64,000 bases of DNA from an uncultured Marinomonas sp. (lineage in GTDB: Bacteria > Pseudomonadota > Gammaproteobacteria > Pseudomonadales > Marinomonadaceae), in NCBI GenBank assembly GCA_947493575.1, contig CANLRQ010000006.1, forward strand, positions 89,184 to 153,183. Reading direction: 5' to 3'. This document shows, in pieces, positions 19,127 to 30,111 of the stretch. The notes beneath the pieces are model-generated. The model saw only the letters and a list, made by a program, of their open reading frames with translations, did not search any database and had not been told where the DNA came from. Every line of letters begins with the position of its first letter. The first letter of the stretch is position 1. The position numbers and the translations under genes are program-made.

Positions 19127-19962
19127 GCATTCAATTTGCTGTAAATTTTACAAAAAGCCATTTCAATATTGTTTATCAATGCTATAAAGAAAGTAATTCC
19201 AATTTAAGAGCTGCACAGTTAACACTAGCAAGCTTATTAGCAGCCGTGCCTATAATCACTATTATTCTTGGTATTTTAGGCTTTACACCAGCTCTACAAG
19301 AAATGCAGACGACATTATTGCAACTTATTGAAACTCATCTTGCCCCAGGAACAAGTGAAGATGTACTCCCTTACCTAATAAGGTTTTCCGAACAAGCTCG
19401 TAGCCTCCCACTTGCTGGGTTGGTCATGCTAATACTCACGGCCTTACTGTTACTCAATAGCTTTGAAATTGCAGTTCAAGAAGTTTGGAAAATATCGACT
19501 CTAAGAAATATACGGGAAAGACTGCTTACTTATTGGGCAATTTTAACTCTAGGACCTATTTTATTAGCTGCATCCTTAAGCATATATGGAGCCTTACTTA
19601 CCTTTAGATGGCAAGGCATTGCAATTGGTGAATTCACCGCGCATTTGGTGGGGTTTAGTAGTTTTATACTTTATTTTATCATGCTCTTTACGTTGAACTA
19701 TTTATCACCGAATGCCCCAGTCAAAGCCAAACTCGCTGCAATAGCTGCACTTTTTGCAACAATTGCACTGTCTTTACTAAACACTCTTTTCTCTTCTTTT
19801 GCCCAACTCTTTGCCAATTATCAGGTTGTTTATGGCGCTTTTGCTGCATTGCCTACATTAATTGTGTGGCTACAACTCAGTTGGCATATAATTCTCATTT
19901 CGACTTGTTTGTGCGCAAGCCTTCATCACAGTCAAATACAAACTAAGACAGTTAACACTTAA
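19123..19962 (+). CDS. YihY/BrkB family inner-membrane protein
   Basis: This 279-residue protein has about six hydrophobic helices, beginning with LTLASLLAAVPIITIILGIL near residue 35. It also has the family-typical IAVQEVWKISTLRNIRERL and a conserved YLSPNAPVKAKLAA region. The family was once called ribonuclease BN by mistake and its function is not settled. The start is a TTG preceded by AGGA at six bases; no ATG is suitably placed. Seventeen bases separate it from the next gene, so the two probably share a transcript. Confidence 0.85.
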   Translation: MSIQFAVNFTKSHFNIVYQCYKESNSNLRAAQLTLASLLAAVPIITIILGILGFTPALQEMQTTLLQLIETHLAPGTSEDVLPYLIRFSEQARSLPLAGLVMLILTALLLLNSFEIAVQEVWKISTLRNIRERLLTYWAILTLGPILLAASLSIYGALLTFRWQGIAIGEFTAHLVGFSSFILYFIMLFTLNYLSPNAPVKAKLAAIAALFATIALSLLNTLFSSFAQLFANYQVVYGAFAALPTLIVWLQLSWHIILISTCLCASLHHSQIQTKTVNT

Positions 19963-19978
19963 CTATTGGATATATAAA

Positions 19979-20533
19979 ATGAACCCAAAAATTAACGAGC
20001 TTAATACTCTACTTTCCGAAGCTGACTGCTTGGTCAACACAGAAGAATTGCATGCCGTTTTAGACACGATGGCCGCACAAATCACAAAAGATTTAAGTGA
20101 TAAAATTCCCATAGTAATATGCGTGATGAATGGCGGCCTAATCCCATCAGCTGCGCTTTTAGAGCGACTTCACTTTCCTTTAGAGCTTGATTACATACAT
20201 GCAACTCGCTATGGAATGGAGACTGAGGGTGACGCTCTTAAATGGCTTAGCTACCCTCAATCAAGTCTAGAAGGAAGAGACGTACTGGTTATAGACGACA
20301 TTTTTGATCAAGGACACACTCTTCTTGCAATTAAAGATTGGTTTAATGACCAAGGAGCTCAAAACGTTTATACAGCCACAGTCATAAATAAGCTTCACGA
20401 CCGCAAAGTCGAGAGTATGAAGCCTGATTACATTGGAATTGACGTAGTAGATAGATTTTTATTTGGCTATGGAATGGATTACAAAGGCTTTTTCCGAAAC
20501 CTTCCAGGGATTTATGCAGTAAAAGGAAGTTAA
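19979..20533 (+). CDS. Hypoxanthine-guanine phosphoribosyltransferase
   Basis: This 184-residue phosphoribosyltransferase has the PRPP-binding loop VLVIDDIFDQGHTLLAI near residue 105. The early loop PIVICVMNGGLIPSAAL and a C-terminal PDYIGIDVVDRFLFGYGMD, typical of purine-type enzymes, are also present. It should salvage hypoxanthine or guanine using PRPP. The exact base preference cannot be read from sequence. It is the last gene of a short plus-strand unit and is followed by a family B repeat. Confidence 0.85.
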   Translation: MNPKINELNTLLSEADCLVNTEELHAVLDTMAAQITKDLSDKIPIVICVMNGGLIPSAALLERLHFPLELDYIHATRYGMETEGDALKWLSYPQSSLEGRDVLVIDDIFDQGHTLLAIKDWFNDQGAQNVYTATVINKLHDRKVESMKPDYIGIDVVDRFLFGYGMDYKGFFRNLPGIYAVKGS

Positions 20534-20811
20534 GGAAGGTGCGAAAAAGTCTACTAAGCCTCAGTCTTTCAGAGAAACCGTCAAATAAGGCACGATTCTG
20601 CAGGAATGTTCATACCTTTCAAAGAGTCGTAACGCAATATGACGTTTTCTCTGGAAGACCCACAGGACATGGTCTAAAAGCCTGTATTCTTTGTTGAGCA
20701 TCTCGACAATAAGCCAGGACAATAGGCCCGCTATTCCCATTCGATACTCGCCTCGAATAGCAGGCTTTTATCCACATGCTGCGGCAAGAGGACTTGTTCT
20801 CATCTTCCTTA
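20534..20811 (+). repeat. Interspersed repeat family B, copy 2 (long form)
   Basis: The copy begins AAGGAAGGTGCGAAAAAGTCTACTAAG and ends near ATCTTCCTT. It shares with copy 1, in inverse orientation, the stretches TGGTCTAAAAGCC, TTCTTTGTTGA and CGAATAGCAGGCTTTTATCCACAT. It carries roughly 115 extra bases (about 20555-20665) that copy 1 lacks. It starts at the stop codon of the phosphoribosyltransferase gene. With the terminator that follows, it fills the gap to sthA. Confidence 0.75.
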
Positions 20812-20825
20812 AGAAAGGCGCTAAT

Positions 20826-20870
20826 AAAAAACCCCCAGCAAATGGAAGACCAAAATACTGGGGGTATTTT
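20826..20870. terminator. Bidirectional terminator before sthA 3' end
   Basis: The stem ACCCCCAG / CTGGGGGT is flanked by AAAAA on the left and TATTTT on the right, between the convergent phosphoribosyltransferase and sthA genes. Confidence 0.8.
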
Positions 20871-20899
20871 AAAACAATCTTGTTCTTTGTTTGAAAGAA

Positions 20900-22294
20900 C
20901 TAAAACACTCTATTATAACCATTTAATGCAGCAACCCTGTAAGCTTCTGCCATGGTAGGATAGTTAAATGTTGTGTTTAAGAAATACTTAACTGTATTCA
21001 ACTCACCTGGTTGCTTCATAATCGCTTGACCGATATGGACAATCTCAGAAGCTTGGTCACCAAAGCAATGAATCCCAAGCAGCTCCAAAGTCTCTCGATG
21101 GAATAGTAACTTCAACATACCTACAGGTTCACCTGTGATTTGCGCACGAGCAGTATGCTTGAAAAAGGCCCTACCCACTTCATATGGTACTTTTTCCGCT
21201 GTTAATTCCGCCTCAGTTTTACCTACAGAGCTAATTTCAGGAATAGTATATATCCCAGTAGGAACTTCATGAATAAAGCGTCCACCGTCTAAACCATACA
21301 TGTTAGCAGCAACAGCGCGACCTTGATCATACGCGGCACTTGCCAAACTTGGCCAGCCAATCACATCACCGGCCGCGTACACATTCTCAACAGCTGTTTG
21401 GTAAGTTTCTTGAACAGCTAACTGACCTCGACTGTTTGCCTCTAGCCCAATTGCTTCCAGATTTAGACTGTCTGTATTTCCAGAGCGTCCGTTACAGAAT
21501 AAGAATGCATCAGCTCTAAGTTTCTTACCAGAGTTCATATGCACAACTACACCGCGCTCTGTTACTTCAACCTTTTCATATGATTCATTATGGCGAATTA
21601 ATACCCCACTGTCTCGCAAATGATAACTAAGCGCATCGGTTATCTCATCATCTAAGAAACTCAACAGTTTTTTCCCAGGATTAATTAACTCAACCCTGAC
21701 ACCCAAACCACAAAAGATAGAAGCATATTCACTACCAATTACACCTGCCCCATAAATGATTAAAGATCGAGGAGTGTGATTTAGGCGAAGAATAGTATCT
21801 GAGCAGTAAATTCTTGGGTGAGTAAAATCAATATCAACCGGACGATAAGGCCTTGAACCCGTAGCAATAACAAACTTATCCGCCACTAACAGCTCAGGCC
21901 CCTTTTCATAAGTATTCACCTCAACAGTATTAGCATCTTTAAATTTGCCTTTACCAAAATAAATATCAATACGGTTACGAGCATAATACTCAGTTCTGCC
22001 CATTACCTGCTTATCGATTACTTTATTTGCGTGAGTTAATACCTTAGGGAAAGAAAACCAACGAGGTTCACCGATGTCACGGAACATAGGATTTGTATTG
22101 AAAGCAATAATTTCTTTTACCGCGTGCCTAAGTGCTTTCGATGGTATTGTACCTAAATGAGTACAACTCCCACCAACACGTTCACTCGCTTCGATAACAG
22201 CTACTTTTTTGCCTGCTTTGGCTGCATTCATTGCAGCACCTTCTCCAGCTGGCCCAGTACCCAATACTACGACATCATAATGTCTCGTCGTCAT
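20900..22294 (-). CDS. sthA: Soluble pyridine nucleotide transhydrogenase SthA
   Basis: SthA moves reducing equivalents between NADPH and NAD+ in the cytoplasm. The 464-residue flavoprotein has the FAD motif [19 protein letters not shown], an NAD(P) motif [19 protein letters not shown] near residue 180, and the dimer domain [17 protein letters not shown] at the C-terminus. The segment [13 protein letters not shown] has only one of the two cysteines seen in lipoamide dehydrogenase; this is the diagnostic feature of transhydrogenases and not a defect. Confidence 0.95.
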   Translation of the reverse strand: MTTRHYDVVVLGTGPAGEGAAMNAAKAGKKVAVIEASERVGGSCTHLGTIPSKALRHAVKEIIAFNTNPMFRDIGEPRWFSFPKVLTHANKVIDKQVMGRTEYYARNRIDIYFGKGKFKDANTVEVNTYEKGPELLVADKFVIATGSRPYRPVDIDFTHPRIYCSDTILRLNHTPRSLIIYGAGVIGSEYASIFCGLGVRVELINPGKKLLSFLDDEITDALSYHLRDSGVLIRHNESYEKVEVTERGVVVHMNSGKKLRADAFLFCNGRSGNTDSLNLEAIGLEANSRGQLAVQETYQTAVENVYAAGDVIGWPSLASAAYDQGRAVAANMYGLDGGRFIHEVPTGIYTIPEISSVGKTEAELTAEKVPYEVGRAFFKHTARAQITGEPVGMLKLLFHRETLELLGIHCFGDQASEIVHIGQAIMKQPGELNTVKYFLNTTFNYPTMAEAYRVAALNGYNRVF

Positions 22295-22328
22295 AATCCC
22301 CCCTTTTAATGCGAATTATAATTATTAA

Positions 22329-22562
22329 TTATTTAGATGCGTCATAAAACTGATCATCTGCTTTTATAGAGTCTGCAGTTCTTTCATTTTCTTCGTCACA
22401 CTTGCCTTTATCACCACCACAGATATCACAAGCAACTTCCATTCCTAAAGCACTCATACCACCGCATGATCCTGATATAGGCTTTCTTCCCATCAAAACA
22501 CCAACCGCCATAGCAGCCACTAGAAGCAACATGACACCAAATGCCAAAACAATTGTTAACAT
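22329..22562 (-). CDS. nqrM: Na+-NQR maturation protein NqrM
   Basis: This 77-residue protein has one N-terminal transmembrane helix (LTIVLAFGVMLLLVAAMAV) and four cysteines in SGSCGG, VACDICGG and GKCDEEN. These fit the DUF539/NqrM family, which is needed to build the iron centre of the sodium-pumping NADH:quinone reductase. It lies directly downstream of apbE and near the nqr operon, as in Vibrio. Confidence 0.92.
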   Translation of the reverse strand: MLTIVLAFGVMLLLVAAMAVGVLMGRKPISGSCGGMSALGMEVACDICGGDKGKCDEENERTADSIKADDQFYDASK

Positions 22563-22592
22563 AACAAACTCCTATCTATTAAATTTCGAAAT

Positions 22593-23618
22593 CTATTGGA
22601 TGCGATTTTTAAAATAAGGTTCAAAAGCGGTTGAAACACGCTCTTCATATCCAAAATCTTGTTTTACAAGTAGATAAGCCGCAATACCATTTTCTTCAGC
22701 AAAAGCCATCCCTTTATCAGGACCTAATACCGTAATTGCCGTCGCCAAACCATCCGCCATAACCGCTGACTTATCAATAATACTAACAGAAACCAGCTTA
22801 TGAGTTATAGGTCGACCAGTAACTGGATCTATAATATGGGAGTAACGAACTCCTCTTTTCTCAAAATAATTACGATAATCCCCAGACGTCGCAACAGCAA
22901 CATCCGTGATACCTATAACGGCTTGAACAATATTATGACCGCCCGCTGGACTTTCAATTGCGATCTTCCAAGACTCTCCGTCATCTTTTACGCCTTTGGT
23001 GCGAATTTCTCCACCCACTTCTATTAGGTAACTTTGAATACCATTTTCTTCAAGCTTATTGGCTATTGCATCCACTCCAAACCCCTTGGCGATTGAAGAA
23101 AGATCAACATAAATATCATTCTCTTTAGAAAGCTTATTACCCTCCAAATTCAAATATTGATAACCAACCTTTTGCTTTGCTGCATTGATTTCCGCATCTG
23201 AAGGAGGTTCATCTCTCCCTTTTTTAGGACCAAACCCCCAAAGGTTCGCCAAAGGCCCGATTGTTACATCGTAATACCCCTCTGTCATTGAACTGATAAG
23301 TAGGGCTTTATCGACAACATGAGCGAATTCTGCAGAAATTTCCTTACTTGATCCACTTGGCATCTTGTTAAACAAAGAAATTTCTGATGATGGGTCGTAT
23401 GTAGACATCAGTTTATTTATGTGGAGCAATACAGAGTCAACAGCACTTTTTAATACTTGAACATCACTACCGTTATCTACAGTATAAAATTTAACTGTAT
23501 AAGTAGTTCCCATAGTTGGTCCGGAAAAACTCACCAGCTTAGGAGAAAAAGACAATCCTTTAATTATTATTAAAATAACAACTAATAAAGCAAAAACTAA
23601 AAGTATTTTTTTACGCAT
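22593..23618 (-). CDS. apbE: FAD:protein FMN transferase ApbE
   Basis: ApbE links FMN to threonine residues of NqrB and NqrC. The 341-residue protein has an N-terminal membrane or signal segment (LLVFALLVVILIIIKGLSF). It also has the family motifs GPTMGTTYTVKF, SSIAKGFGVDAIA and the C-terminal SHIIDPVTGRP and ADGLATAITVLG with metal-binding residues. No lipobox cysteine is visible, so it seems to be held by an uncleaved helix. It forms a two-gene unit with nqrM and is separated from nqrF by a strong terminator. Confidence 0.94.
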   Translation of the reverse strand: MRKKILLVFALLVVILIIIKGLSFSPKLVSFSGPTMGTTYTVKFYTVDNGSDVQVLKSAVDSVLLHINKLMSTYDPSSEISLFNKMPSGSSKEISAEFAHVVDKALLISSMTEGYYDVTIGPLANLWGFGPKKGRDEPPSDAEINAAKQKVGYQYLNLEGNKLSKENDIYVDLSSIAKGFGVDAIANKLEENGIQSYLIEVGGEIRTKGVKDDGESWKIAIESPAGGHNIVQAVIGITDVAVATSGDYRNYFEKRGVRYSHIIDPVTGRPITHKLVSVSIIDKSAVMADGLATAITVLGPDKGMAFAEENGIAAYLLVKQDFGYEERVSTAFEPYFKNRIQ

Positions 23619-23634
23619 ATATACTCATACATAA

Positions 23635-23667
23635 AAATAAAACCCCACTCAAAGTGGGGTTTTATTT
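23635..23667. terminator. Terminator after nqrF
   Basis: The stem AAAACCCCACT / AGTGGGGTTTT is followed by an A/T run on both sides. It lies 12 bases after the nqrF stop and upstream of apbE, separating the six structural genes from the two maturation genes. Confidence 0.88.
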
Positions 23668-23678
23668 AGATCAACAAA

Positions 23679-24905
23679 CTAGCCACCAAAATCATCAAGT
23701 AGAATATTTTCATCTTCTACACCGAGATCTTGCAGCATTTTCACAACAGCTTGGTTCATCATTGGAGGTCCACACATATAGAACTCACAATCTTCTGGCG
23801 CTGGATGATCTTTCAAATAGTTCTCATACAAAACATTATGAATGAATCCAGTATAACCCTCCCAATTGTCTTCTGGTTGTGGATCAGAAAGAGCCAAATG
23901 CCACTTGAAGTTCTCGTTTTCTGCCTGAAGTGTATCGTACTCATCATCATAGAATGATTCACGCAAACTACGAGCACCATACCAAAAACTCATTTTACGA
24001 GTTGATTTCAAACGCTTCAGCTGATCGAAGATATGAGAACGCATTGGAGCCATACCAGCACCACCACCGATAAAGACCATTTCTGCATCAGTATCTTTAG
24101 CAAAAAACTCACCAAATGGGCCGTAAACTTTAATCGTATCGCCAGGCTTCAAGCTAAATACATAAGATGACATTTGACCAGGAGGTAGATCATCTTTACC
24201 CGGTGGAGGTGAAGCAATACGAATATTAAACTTCACAAGACCACGCTCTTCAGGATAGTTAGCCATAGAATAAGCTCGAATAATCGGCTCAGAAACTACA
24301 GATGTAAACTTCCAAAGATTAAACTTATCCCAATCACCACGATAATCTTCTTCAATATCAAAGTCTTTATAGTGGACTGTATGAACAGGGGCTTCAAGCT
24401 GAACATAACCTCCAGCGCGGAAGTTAACGTTCTCCCCTTCAGGTAGCTTCAAAGTAAGCTCTTTGATGAAGGTTGCTACATTTGGATTAGACTCAACAGT
24501 ACAATCCCAAGCTTTAACCCCAAATACTTCTTCTGGAACTTCTACATGCATATCTTGCTTAACAGCAACTTGACAAGATAAACGATAACCTTCTTTCTCT
24601 TCTCGGCGAGTAAAGTGAGACTCTTCAGTAGATAGCATAGAACCACCACCACTACTAACAATACACTTACACTGGGCACATGTACCACCGCCACCACAAG
24701 CAGAAGAAAGGAAAACCCCATTTTCCGCCAATGTTTGCAGCAATTTACCGCCTGCTGCAACTTTTATTTCTTTTTCGCCATTGATATGTATAGTGACGTC
24801 GCCTGTGCTCACAAGTTTTGCTCGAGCAGCCAATATAACAGCTACCAAAGCAAGTACAATCACAGTGAACATCACCACACCTAGAATAATTTCTAAGTTA
24901 AGCAT
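23679..24905 (-). CDS. nqrF: Na+-NQR subunit F (NADH dehydrogenase, FAD and 2Fe-2S)
   Basis: NqrF takes electrons from NADH. The 408-residue protein has an N-terminal transmembrane helix (residues about 5-27) and a 2Fe-2S domain with cysteines 70, 76, 79 and 111. The FAD motif is [11 protein letters not shown] and the NADH-binding motif [13 protein letters not shown]; the C-terminus is ILLDDFGG. All expected cofactor ligands are present. It is the last gene of nqrABCDEF. Confidence 0.97.
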   Translation of the reverse strand: MLNLEIILGVVMFTVIVLALVAVILAARAKLVSTGDVTIHINGEKEIKVAAGGKLLQTLAENGVFLSSACGGGGTCAQCKCIVSSGGGSMLSTEESHFTRREEKEGYRLSCQVAVKQDMHVEVPEEVFGVKAWDCTVESNPNVATFIKELTLKLPEGENVNFRAGGYVQLEAPVHTVHYKDFDIEEDYRGDWDKFNLWKFTSVVSEPIIRAYSMANYPEERGLVKFNIRIASPPPGKDDLPPGQMSSYVFSLKPGDTIKVYGPFGEFFAKDTDAEMVFIGGGAGMAPMRSHIFDQLKRLKSTRKMSFWYGARSLRESFYDDEYDTLQAENENFKWHLALSDPQPEDNWEGYTGFIHNVLYENYLKDHPAPEDCEFYMCGPPMMNQAVVKMLQDLGVEDENILLDDFGG

Positions 24906-24945
24906 GTTTAATAAATCCTATTCATGGTTATTCTTGATATATTGC

Positions 24946-25554
24946 TTACAACTGAACGCCAGAGAAAGACATAAAACCTAAGCTCATTAGACCAACAGTA
25001 ATAAAGGTAATACCTAAACCACGAAGGCCAGCAGGTACATCAGAATACTTCAGTTTTTCACGAATACCAGCAAGCGCAGCAATCGCAAGCGCCCAACCAA
25101 TACCAGCACCAACTCCATAAACAATACTTTCACCAAAGTTATAGTCACGCTCTACCATGAACAAAGATGCACCCATGATGGCACAATTCACGGTAATCAA
25201 AGGTAAAAAGACACCTAAAGCGTTATAAAGCGCTGGCATGTATTTGTCCAAAGTCATTTCGAGAATTTGAACCACCGCAGCAATAACCCCTATATAACTC
25301 AGCAAGCCTAAGAAACTTAAATCAACACCAGGCATTCCCGCCCAGTCTAAAGATCCATCAGCTAACAGGTTTTTATAGATCAAGTTATTCAATGGCACAG
25401 TAATAGCTAAAACAACTACAACAGCGATACCTAAGCCAATCGCGGTCTCAACTTTTTTAGATAAAGCCAAGAAGGTACACATGCCCAAGAAGAATGCCAA
25501 TGCCATATTTTCAACAAATACAGCCTTGATAAACAAACTAATTAAATGTTCCAT
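24946..25554 (-). CDS. nqrE: Na+-NQR subunit E
   Basis: This 202-residue integral membrane protein has about six helices. With NqrD it forms the pair that holds the membrane iron centre; the conserved cysteine region [12 protein letters not shown] is present near residue 26, as is a second one, [11 protein letters not shown], near residue 120. It overlaps nqrD by one base. Confidence 0.96.
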   Translation of the reverse strand: MEHLISLFIKAVFVENMALAFFLGMCTFLALSKKVETAIGLGIAVVVVLAITVPLNNLIYKNLLADGSLDWAGMPGVDLSFLGLLSYIGVIAAVVQILEMTLDKYMPALYNALGVFLPLITVNCAIMGASLFMVERDYNFGESIVYGVGAGIGWALAIAALAGIREKLKYSDVPAGLRGLGITFITVGLMSLGFMSFSGVQL

Positions 25555-26216
25555 TAATGAGCCTCCTGTACACGAGAGTTCGCTGCAATTTTAAATTCAG
25601 GCGCTTCAACTTGATCCGTTTTCCAAGCTCTAAGAGCCCAAATAACAAGACCAATTACAAAGAAAGCACTAGGTGGAAGCAACATTAAACCGTTTGGTTG
25701 ATACCAACCACCGTTCTGAACAGTTTGGAAAATTTCTACACCAAACAACTTACCTGCTCCGAAAAGCTCACGGAAGAAGCCTACAATCAATAGCATTACA
25801 CTGTAACCCAAACCATTACCGATACCATCAATAAAGCTCATTCCTGGAGGGTTTTTCATTGCATACGCTTCTGCGCGCCCCATTACAATACAGTTTGTAA
25901 TGATCAGACCAACAAATACAGAAAGCTGTTTACTGATTTCAAAAGCAAAGGCTTTTAATACCTGATCAACAACAATAACTAGGGATGCAATAACAATCAT
26001 TTGAACAATGATACGAATACTGCTTGGAATATGATTACGAATAATCGCAATAAAAAAGTTAGAGAATGCCGTTACCATTGTTAAAGCAATCGCCATAACC
26101 AAACTAACACTCATGCTACTGGTCACAGCCAATGCTGAACAAATACCCAAAATCTGCAATGCAATTGGGTTATTATTCATTATAGGTGCAAAAAGCACCT
26201 TTCTTACTTCAGACAT
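25554..26216 (-). CDS. nqrD: Na+-NQR subunit D
   Basis: This 220-residue membrane subunit is homologous in layout to NqrE. It carries the matching cysteine regions [13 protein letters not shown] near residue 24 and [12 protein letters not shown] near residue 108. The two subunits are inverted in the membrane relative to each other and share the iron centre. It is five bases downstream of nqrC. Confidence 0.96.
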   Translation of the reverse strand: MSEVRKVLFAPIMNNNPIALQILGICSALAVTSSMSVSLVMAIALTMVTAFSNFFIAIIRNHIPSSIRIIVQMIVIASLVIVVDQVLKAFAFEISKQLSVFVGLIITNCIVMGRAEAYAMKNPPGMSFIDGIGNGLGYSVMLLIVGFFRELFGAGKLFGVEIFQTVQNGGWYQPNGLMLLPPSAFFVIGLVIWALRAWKTDQVEAPEFKIAANSRVQEAH

Positions 26217-26221
26217 ATTTA

Positions 26222-27013
26222 CTACCCCTCGCCTTTAAGATTTGACAAGAAAGGACCAAACCCTTGCTCACCCAACCAATAATGTACAAGATTAGTCACA
26301 CCATTACTGGTTAAAGTAGCACCAGATAGACCATCAATTTTATGCGTCGCTTGAGGGTCTGAGGAATCAACAGAGCCTTTAATCAAACCTAATACCGCTT
26401 CTCCAGATTCATTGTAGACAGTTTTACCTTTCCACAAAGCTTTCCAGTTTGGATTATCTACTTCGCCACCCAACCCAGGAGTTTCACCTTGGTCATAGAA
26501 GCCAAAACCGATAACGGTGTTAAAGTCATTTTTCAAAGCCATGAAGCCATACATTGTTGACCACAAACCATACCCTTTAACAGGTAGGATGATACGCTCA
26601 ATGCTATCACCAGATTTAACAATGTATATTGCACTGTATTTAGCACGACGCTTAATACTAGCAATATCATCTTCAGCTGCTAAAGCAATAGATAACGCAG
26701 GATCTTTGGCTGCTACATTTTGTTCATATGTAGCAGGGTTAATACCCGCTTCTGAAAGCTCTTCTTCAGTCGCAAACTGTCCAGTTGAAACATTTACCAA
26801 GCGCATTTCAATAGATTCAAAAATTTCATCTACTGATTTACTTGGATCTAACATGTCAGCAGCAGACAAAATATTTTGCTTACGATCTAGGTCTTTGTTG
26901 GCCTTTTGAATAGGTTTCAAACCAACAGCGGCTGCCGCAACAAATACGGAACAAACCAGACACAAAGATAGAGCAACGACTACCGTCTTTTTAATACTAT
27001 CGTTACTAGACAT
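26222..27013 (-). CDS. nqrC: Na+-NQR subunit C (covalent FMN)
   Basis: This 263-residue protein has one N-terminal transmembrane helix ([20 protein letters not shown]) and a periplasmic flavin domain. The flavinylation motif [13 protein letters not shown] near residue 225 supplies the threonine that receives FMN from ApbE. I chose MSSNDSIKK at 27013, which has GGAGG upstream. The open frame reaches 24 codons further, into nqrB coding sequence; the chosen start overlaps nqrB by eight bases. Confidence 0.96.
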   Translation of the reverse strand: MSSNDSIKKTVVVALSLCLVCSVFVAAAAVGLKPIQKANKDLDRKQNILSAADMLDPSKSVDEIFESIEMRLVNVSTGQFATEEELSEAGINPATYEQNVAAKDPALSIALAAEDDIASIKRRAKYSAIYIVKSGDSIERIILPVKGYGLWSTMYGFMALKNDFNTVIGFGFYDQGETPGLGGEVDNPNWKALWKGKTVYNESGEAVLGLIKGSVDSSDPQATHKIDGLSGATLTSNGVTNLVHYWLGEQGFGPFLSNLKGEG

Positions 27014-28202
27014 TGCGAGCTTTCCTCCGTTTGATATTTGCTTGTACAACGAAATGGTCAATGAATGGTGAGAAAAGGTTAGCAAATAGGATAGCTAACA
27101 TCATACCTTCAGGGTATGCAGGGTTAACCACTCGAATCAATACAACCATAACACCAATTAAAGCACCATATGCCCATTTACCCGTATTTGTCATGGATGC
27201 AGATACAGGATCCGTAGCCATATACATCATACCAAAAGCAAAACCACCTAAAACAAGATGCCAATACCAAGGAGTTGAGAACATAGGGTTTGTATCAGAG
27301 CCAATCAGGTTAAACAGCGCGGATAAAACAAACATACCCAAGAATACACCGGCAACGATTCGCCAAGCTGCTATTCTCATTACAAGTAAAGCACCACCAC
27401 CAATTAAGATAGCAAAAGTAGACGTTTCACCCATTGAACCTTGAATGAAACCAAAGAACGCATCACTCCAAGCAACAGTTAAACCATCAACACCACTCGC
27501 AGCTAATTGACTAAGAGCTGTTGCACCAGAGAAACCATCGATTGCTGTCCAAACCGCATCACCCGACATTGACGCAGGGTAAGCAAAGAATAGGAACGCA
27601 CGCCCGGCTAATGCAGGGTTTAGGAAGTTTTTCCCAGTTCCTCCAAACACCTCTTTTGCTAAAACCACACCAAATGTAATACCTAAAGCGACTTGCCATA
27701 GCGGCACAGTAGCTGGTAAAGATAAGGCAAACAAAATTGATGTTACAAAGAAACCTTCGTTTACTTCGTGTTTCCGCACAGCGGCAAAAACAACTTCCCA
27801 GAAACCACCAACCACAAAAGTAACAAGATACACAGGCAAAAAGTGCAATGCCCCGTAAATCATGTTGTCCCATAGACTGGCTGCATTATAGCTACTTAAG
27901 GCACCTATTATTGAATGCCTCCATGTATCTGGACTTGTAATACCCATCGCATCCATAGCCGTATTAGCCTGGAAACCGATGTTATACATACCAAAAAACA
28001 TAGCTGGGAAAGTACACATCCATACAAGAATCATGATGCGCTTCATATCAACGCCATCACGTACGTGTGAACTGGATTTTGTAACAGAACTTGGACGATA
28101 AAAGATAGTATCTACTGCTTCGTACAAAGCATACCAATTTTCGTATTTACCGCCTGTATGGAAATGAGGTTCCATATCGTCGAGAACTTTTCTAAGCCCC
28201 AT
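27006..28202 (-). CDS. nqrB: Na+-NQR subunit B (covalent FMN, ubiquinone side)
   Basis: This 398-residue polytopic membrane subunit has about ten helices and the covalent FMN motif [11 protein letters not shown] near residue 220. The N-terminal region [13 protein letters not shown] is the family start. It carries riboflavin and part of the sodium path in the Vibrio enzyme. It follows nqrA by three bases and overlaps nqrC. Confidence 0.97.
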   Translation of the reverse strand: MGLRKVLDDMEPHFHTGGKYENWYALYEAVDTIFYRPSSVTKSSSHVRDGVDMKRIMILVWMCTFPAMFFGMYNIGFQANTAMDAMGITSPDTWRHSIIGALSSYNAASLWDNMIYGALHFLPVYLVTFVVGGFWEVVFAAVRKHEVNEGFFVTSILFALSLPATVPLWQVALGITFGVVLAKEVFGGTGKNFLNPALAGRAFLFFAYPASMSGDAVWTAIDGFSGATALSQLAASGVDGLTVAWSDAFFGFIQGSMGETSTFAILIGGGALLVMRIAAWRIVAGVFLGMFVLSALFNLIGSDTNPMFSTPWYWHLVLGGFAFGMMYMATDPVSASMTNTGKWAYGALIGVMVVLIRVVNPAYPEGMMLAILFANLFSPFIDHFVVQANIKRRKARNV

Positions 28203-28205
28203 ATC

Positions 28206-29543
28206 TTACCCCTCTCTTTCAATCAGAGTTAAACAATCCCGAAGGATCGGGCCATATTCAAACTTACCGGAACAACTATAAGTACATAAAGACAAATCTT
28301 CTTCATCCAATTCTAATACACCTAACAGTTGAGCTTGCTCTGTATCACTTACAACTAATGAACGCAGCAACTGTGTTGGTAAGATATCCATCGGAATTAA
28401 ACGTTCGAAGTGCCCAAGAGGCAACATTGTACGATCTGACCCATTCGTTGTTGTGCTCATTGCAAAGCTTGTTTTACCTAACAACTTTGACATAAATACA
28501 TTCAATACAGAATGTTTCTCATGTCCAGCACGAAGATAATGCATTATTTGACGACTACGATCTTCTAACAACACAGTAACTTGCTGATGAAAACGACCTA
28601 AATAAGCATAAGGACCTTCAGCTTTACGCCCAGACAACACGGAACCAGAAATAACACGATTTTCCCCTGCTGCCATTTGACCTGCAGTCAACTCATCAAG
28701 GCTTGCACCTACTTGAGTTCTCAATAGACGAGGAGACAAAACTTGAGGACCAGCTAAAGCAATAACACGCTCAGAGTTTAGCTCACCCGTGGTGAACAAC
28801 TGACCGATAGCAACAACATCTTGATAATTAATAGTCCACACAGTTTTCTTATCGCTGACTGGGTCAAGAAAATGTATGTGTGTACCTGCTAAACCAGCTG
28901 GATGTGGCCCATCAAATTCCTGCACACTAACATCAGAAGTGGTTGGAATTTTCGTACCTGGTGCCTTACAAACGTAAACCTTACCTTTTGTTAGTTTTGC
29001 TAATACAGCAAGACCGTCAGCAAAGCTCTCTGTTTTACCTTCTAGAACGACTTCAACGGAAGCAGATAAAGGATTAGAGTCCATTGCAGTTACAAAGATT
29101 GAGCTTGGTTCACTATCAAGAGTCGGCACTTTAGAGAATGGACGAGTTCTTAATGCAGTCCATAAGCCTGAGTCATTTAAGTTATCAACCACCTGTTGGC
29201 GCTTGAGTGTTTTTAACTCAGAACCTGAACAAGAGAAGAACTGTTCCGCCTCTTTACCTTCAACATCAATCACTACAGATTGAAGTACACGCTTCTCACC
29301 GCGGTTAATAGCCGAAACAATACCAGCAGATGGTGCCGTATATTTAACACCTTCTGTTTTTTTATCTGTAAAAAGTAACTGACCTTTTTTAACTTTATCA
29401 CCTACCTGAACCATCATTGTCGGTTTCATACCGTGATAGTCAGGTCCGATCACAGCCACTGAGCGTGCGGCCGTAGAATCTTCGATGACCTGATTGGGGG
29501 CGCCACTGATTGGCAAATCAAGGCCTTTCGTAATTTTAAACAT
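28206..29543 (-). CDS. nqrA: Na+-NQR subunit A
   Basis: NqrA is the peripheral cytoplasmic subunit linked with quinone binding. The protein starts MFKITKGLDLPISG, matching homologues, and is 445 residues long. Conserved stretches include GPDYHGMKPTMMVQVGDKV, GTHIHFLDPV and the C-terminal CSGKFEYGPILRDCL. An upstream in-frame start at 29570 adds nine residues that do not fit the family. It is first in the operon, with 568 bases of upstream DNA shared with mfd. Confidence 0.96.
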   Translation of the reverse strand: MFKITKGLDLPISGAPNQVIEDSTAARSVAVIGPDYHGMKPTMMVQVGDKVKKGQLLFTDKKTEGVKYTAPSAGIVSAINRGEKRVLQSVVIDVEGKEAEQFFSCSGSELKTLKRQQVVDNLNDSGLWTALRTRPFSKVPTLDSEPSSIFVTAMDSNPLSASVEVVLEGKTESFADGLAVLAKLTKGKVYVCKAPGTKIPTTSDVSVQEFDGPHPAGLAGTHIHFLDPVSDKKTVWTINYQDVVAIGQLFTTGELNSERVIALAGPQVLSPRLLRTQVGASLDELTAGQMAAGENRVISGSVLSGRKAEGPYAYLGRFHQQVTVLLEDRSRQIMHYLRAGHEKHSVLNVFMSKLLGKTSFAMSTTTNGSDRTMLPLGHFERLIPMDILPTQLLRSLVVSDTEQAQLLGVLELDEEDLSLCTYSCSGKFEYGPILRDCLTLIEREG

Positions 29544-30111
29544 ATGTTCTGCCCAACGAATATTGAACACAAAAGCACTTTCTGTTGTATTTCCAGCATT
29601 TCAAAAAAAACCTTACAACACAGATTACATTTTTTGTAATCCTCAAACACAAAGCTGCTTCACCAAAAAACTCTAGCATTATAAAGATCATTAGTCTGAT
29701 TGACCACAACCTTAGAGCGAATTTCCTTCGCGGGATTACTATTTCATGACAAAGTTGGCTGAAAGAAACTTTCAAAAGGCTTACATTCATAAAAAAATGC
29801 ATTTTAGAAGCAAAACAAAAAGTTATAGTGGTTTTTTCTAATTTAATATGAGCACAAGTTCAATTTAATGATTCCACTGATAAGATTTAAGAAAAAGCGC
29901 TTAATTATCATTTCTAATGATTGATTACCTTTTTGATTATCGAGACAATACCTTAATATAAAAATTCACAGTCATTTGACCGACTTTATGGAATGATCTT
30001 AAAGAGCCAAGGCGCTATCTCTCTCTTTACTCACGCTATACAAAAATCACGGTTGAAGATACTTTTTGAATTTACATGAACGACCATCACGTTAGGAAAA
30101 CATGAAAGCCA
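29544..30111. promoter_or_regulatory. Divergent control region between nqrA and mfd
   Basis: This 568-base stretch has no supported gene. It is AT-rich and must hold the promoters of the nqr operon (minus) and mfd (plus). I see a TTGACC at 29976 on the plus strand with only a weak -10 after it, and no convincing operator, riboswitch or hairpin. Short open frames in it have no family resemblance. Confidence 0.5.

Noticed and set aside
20900..22294. SthA treated as a defective lipoamide dehydrogenase because one redox cysteine is absent
   Set aside because: The single-cysteine motif is the normal state in soluble transhydrogenases.
23679..29543. Long frames antisense to nqr genes
   Set aside because: They mirror the codon pattern of strongly supported nqr genes and show no family resemblance.
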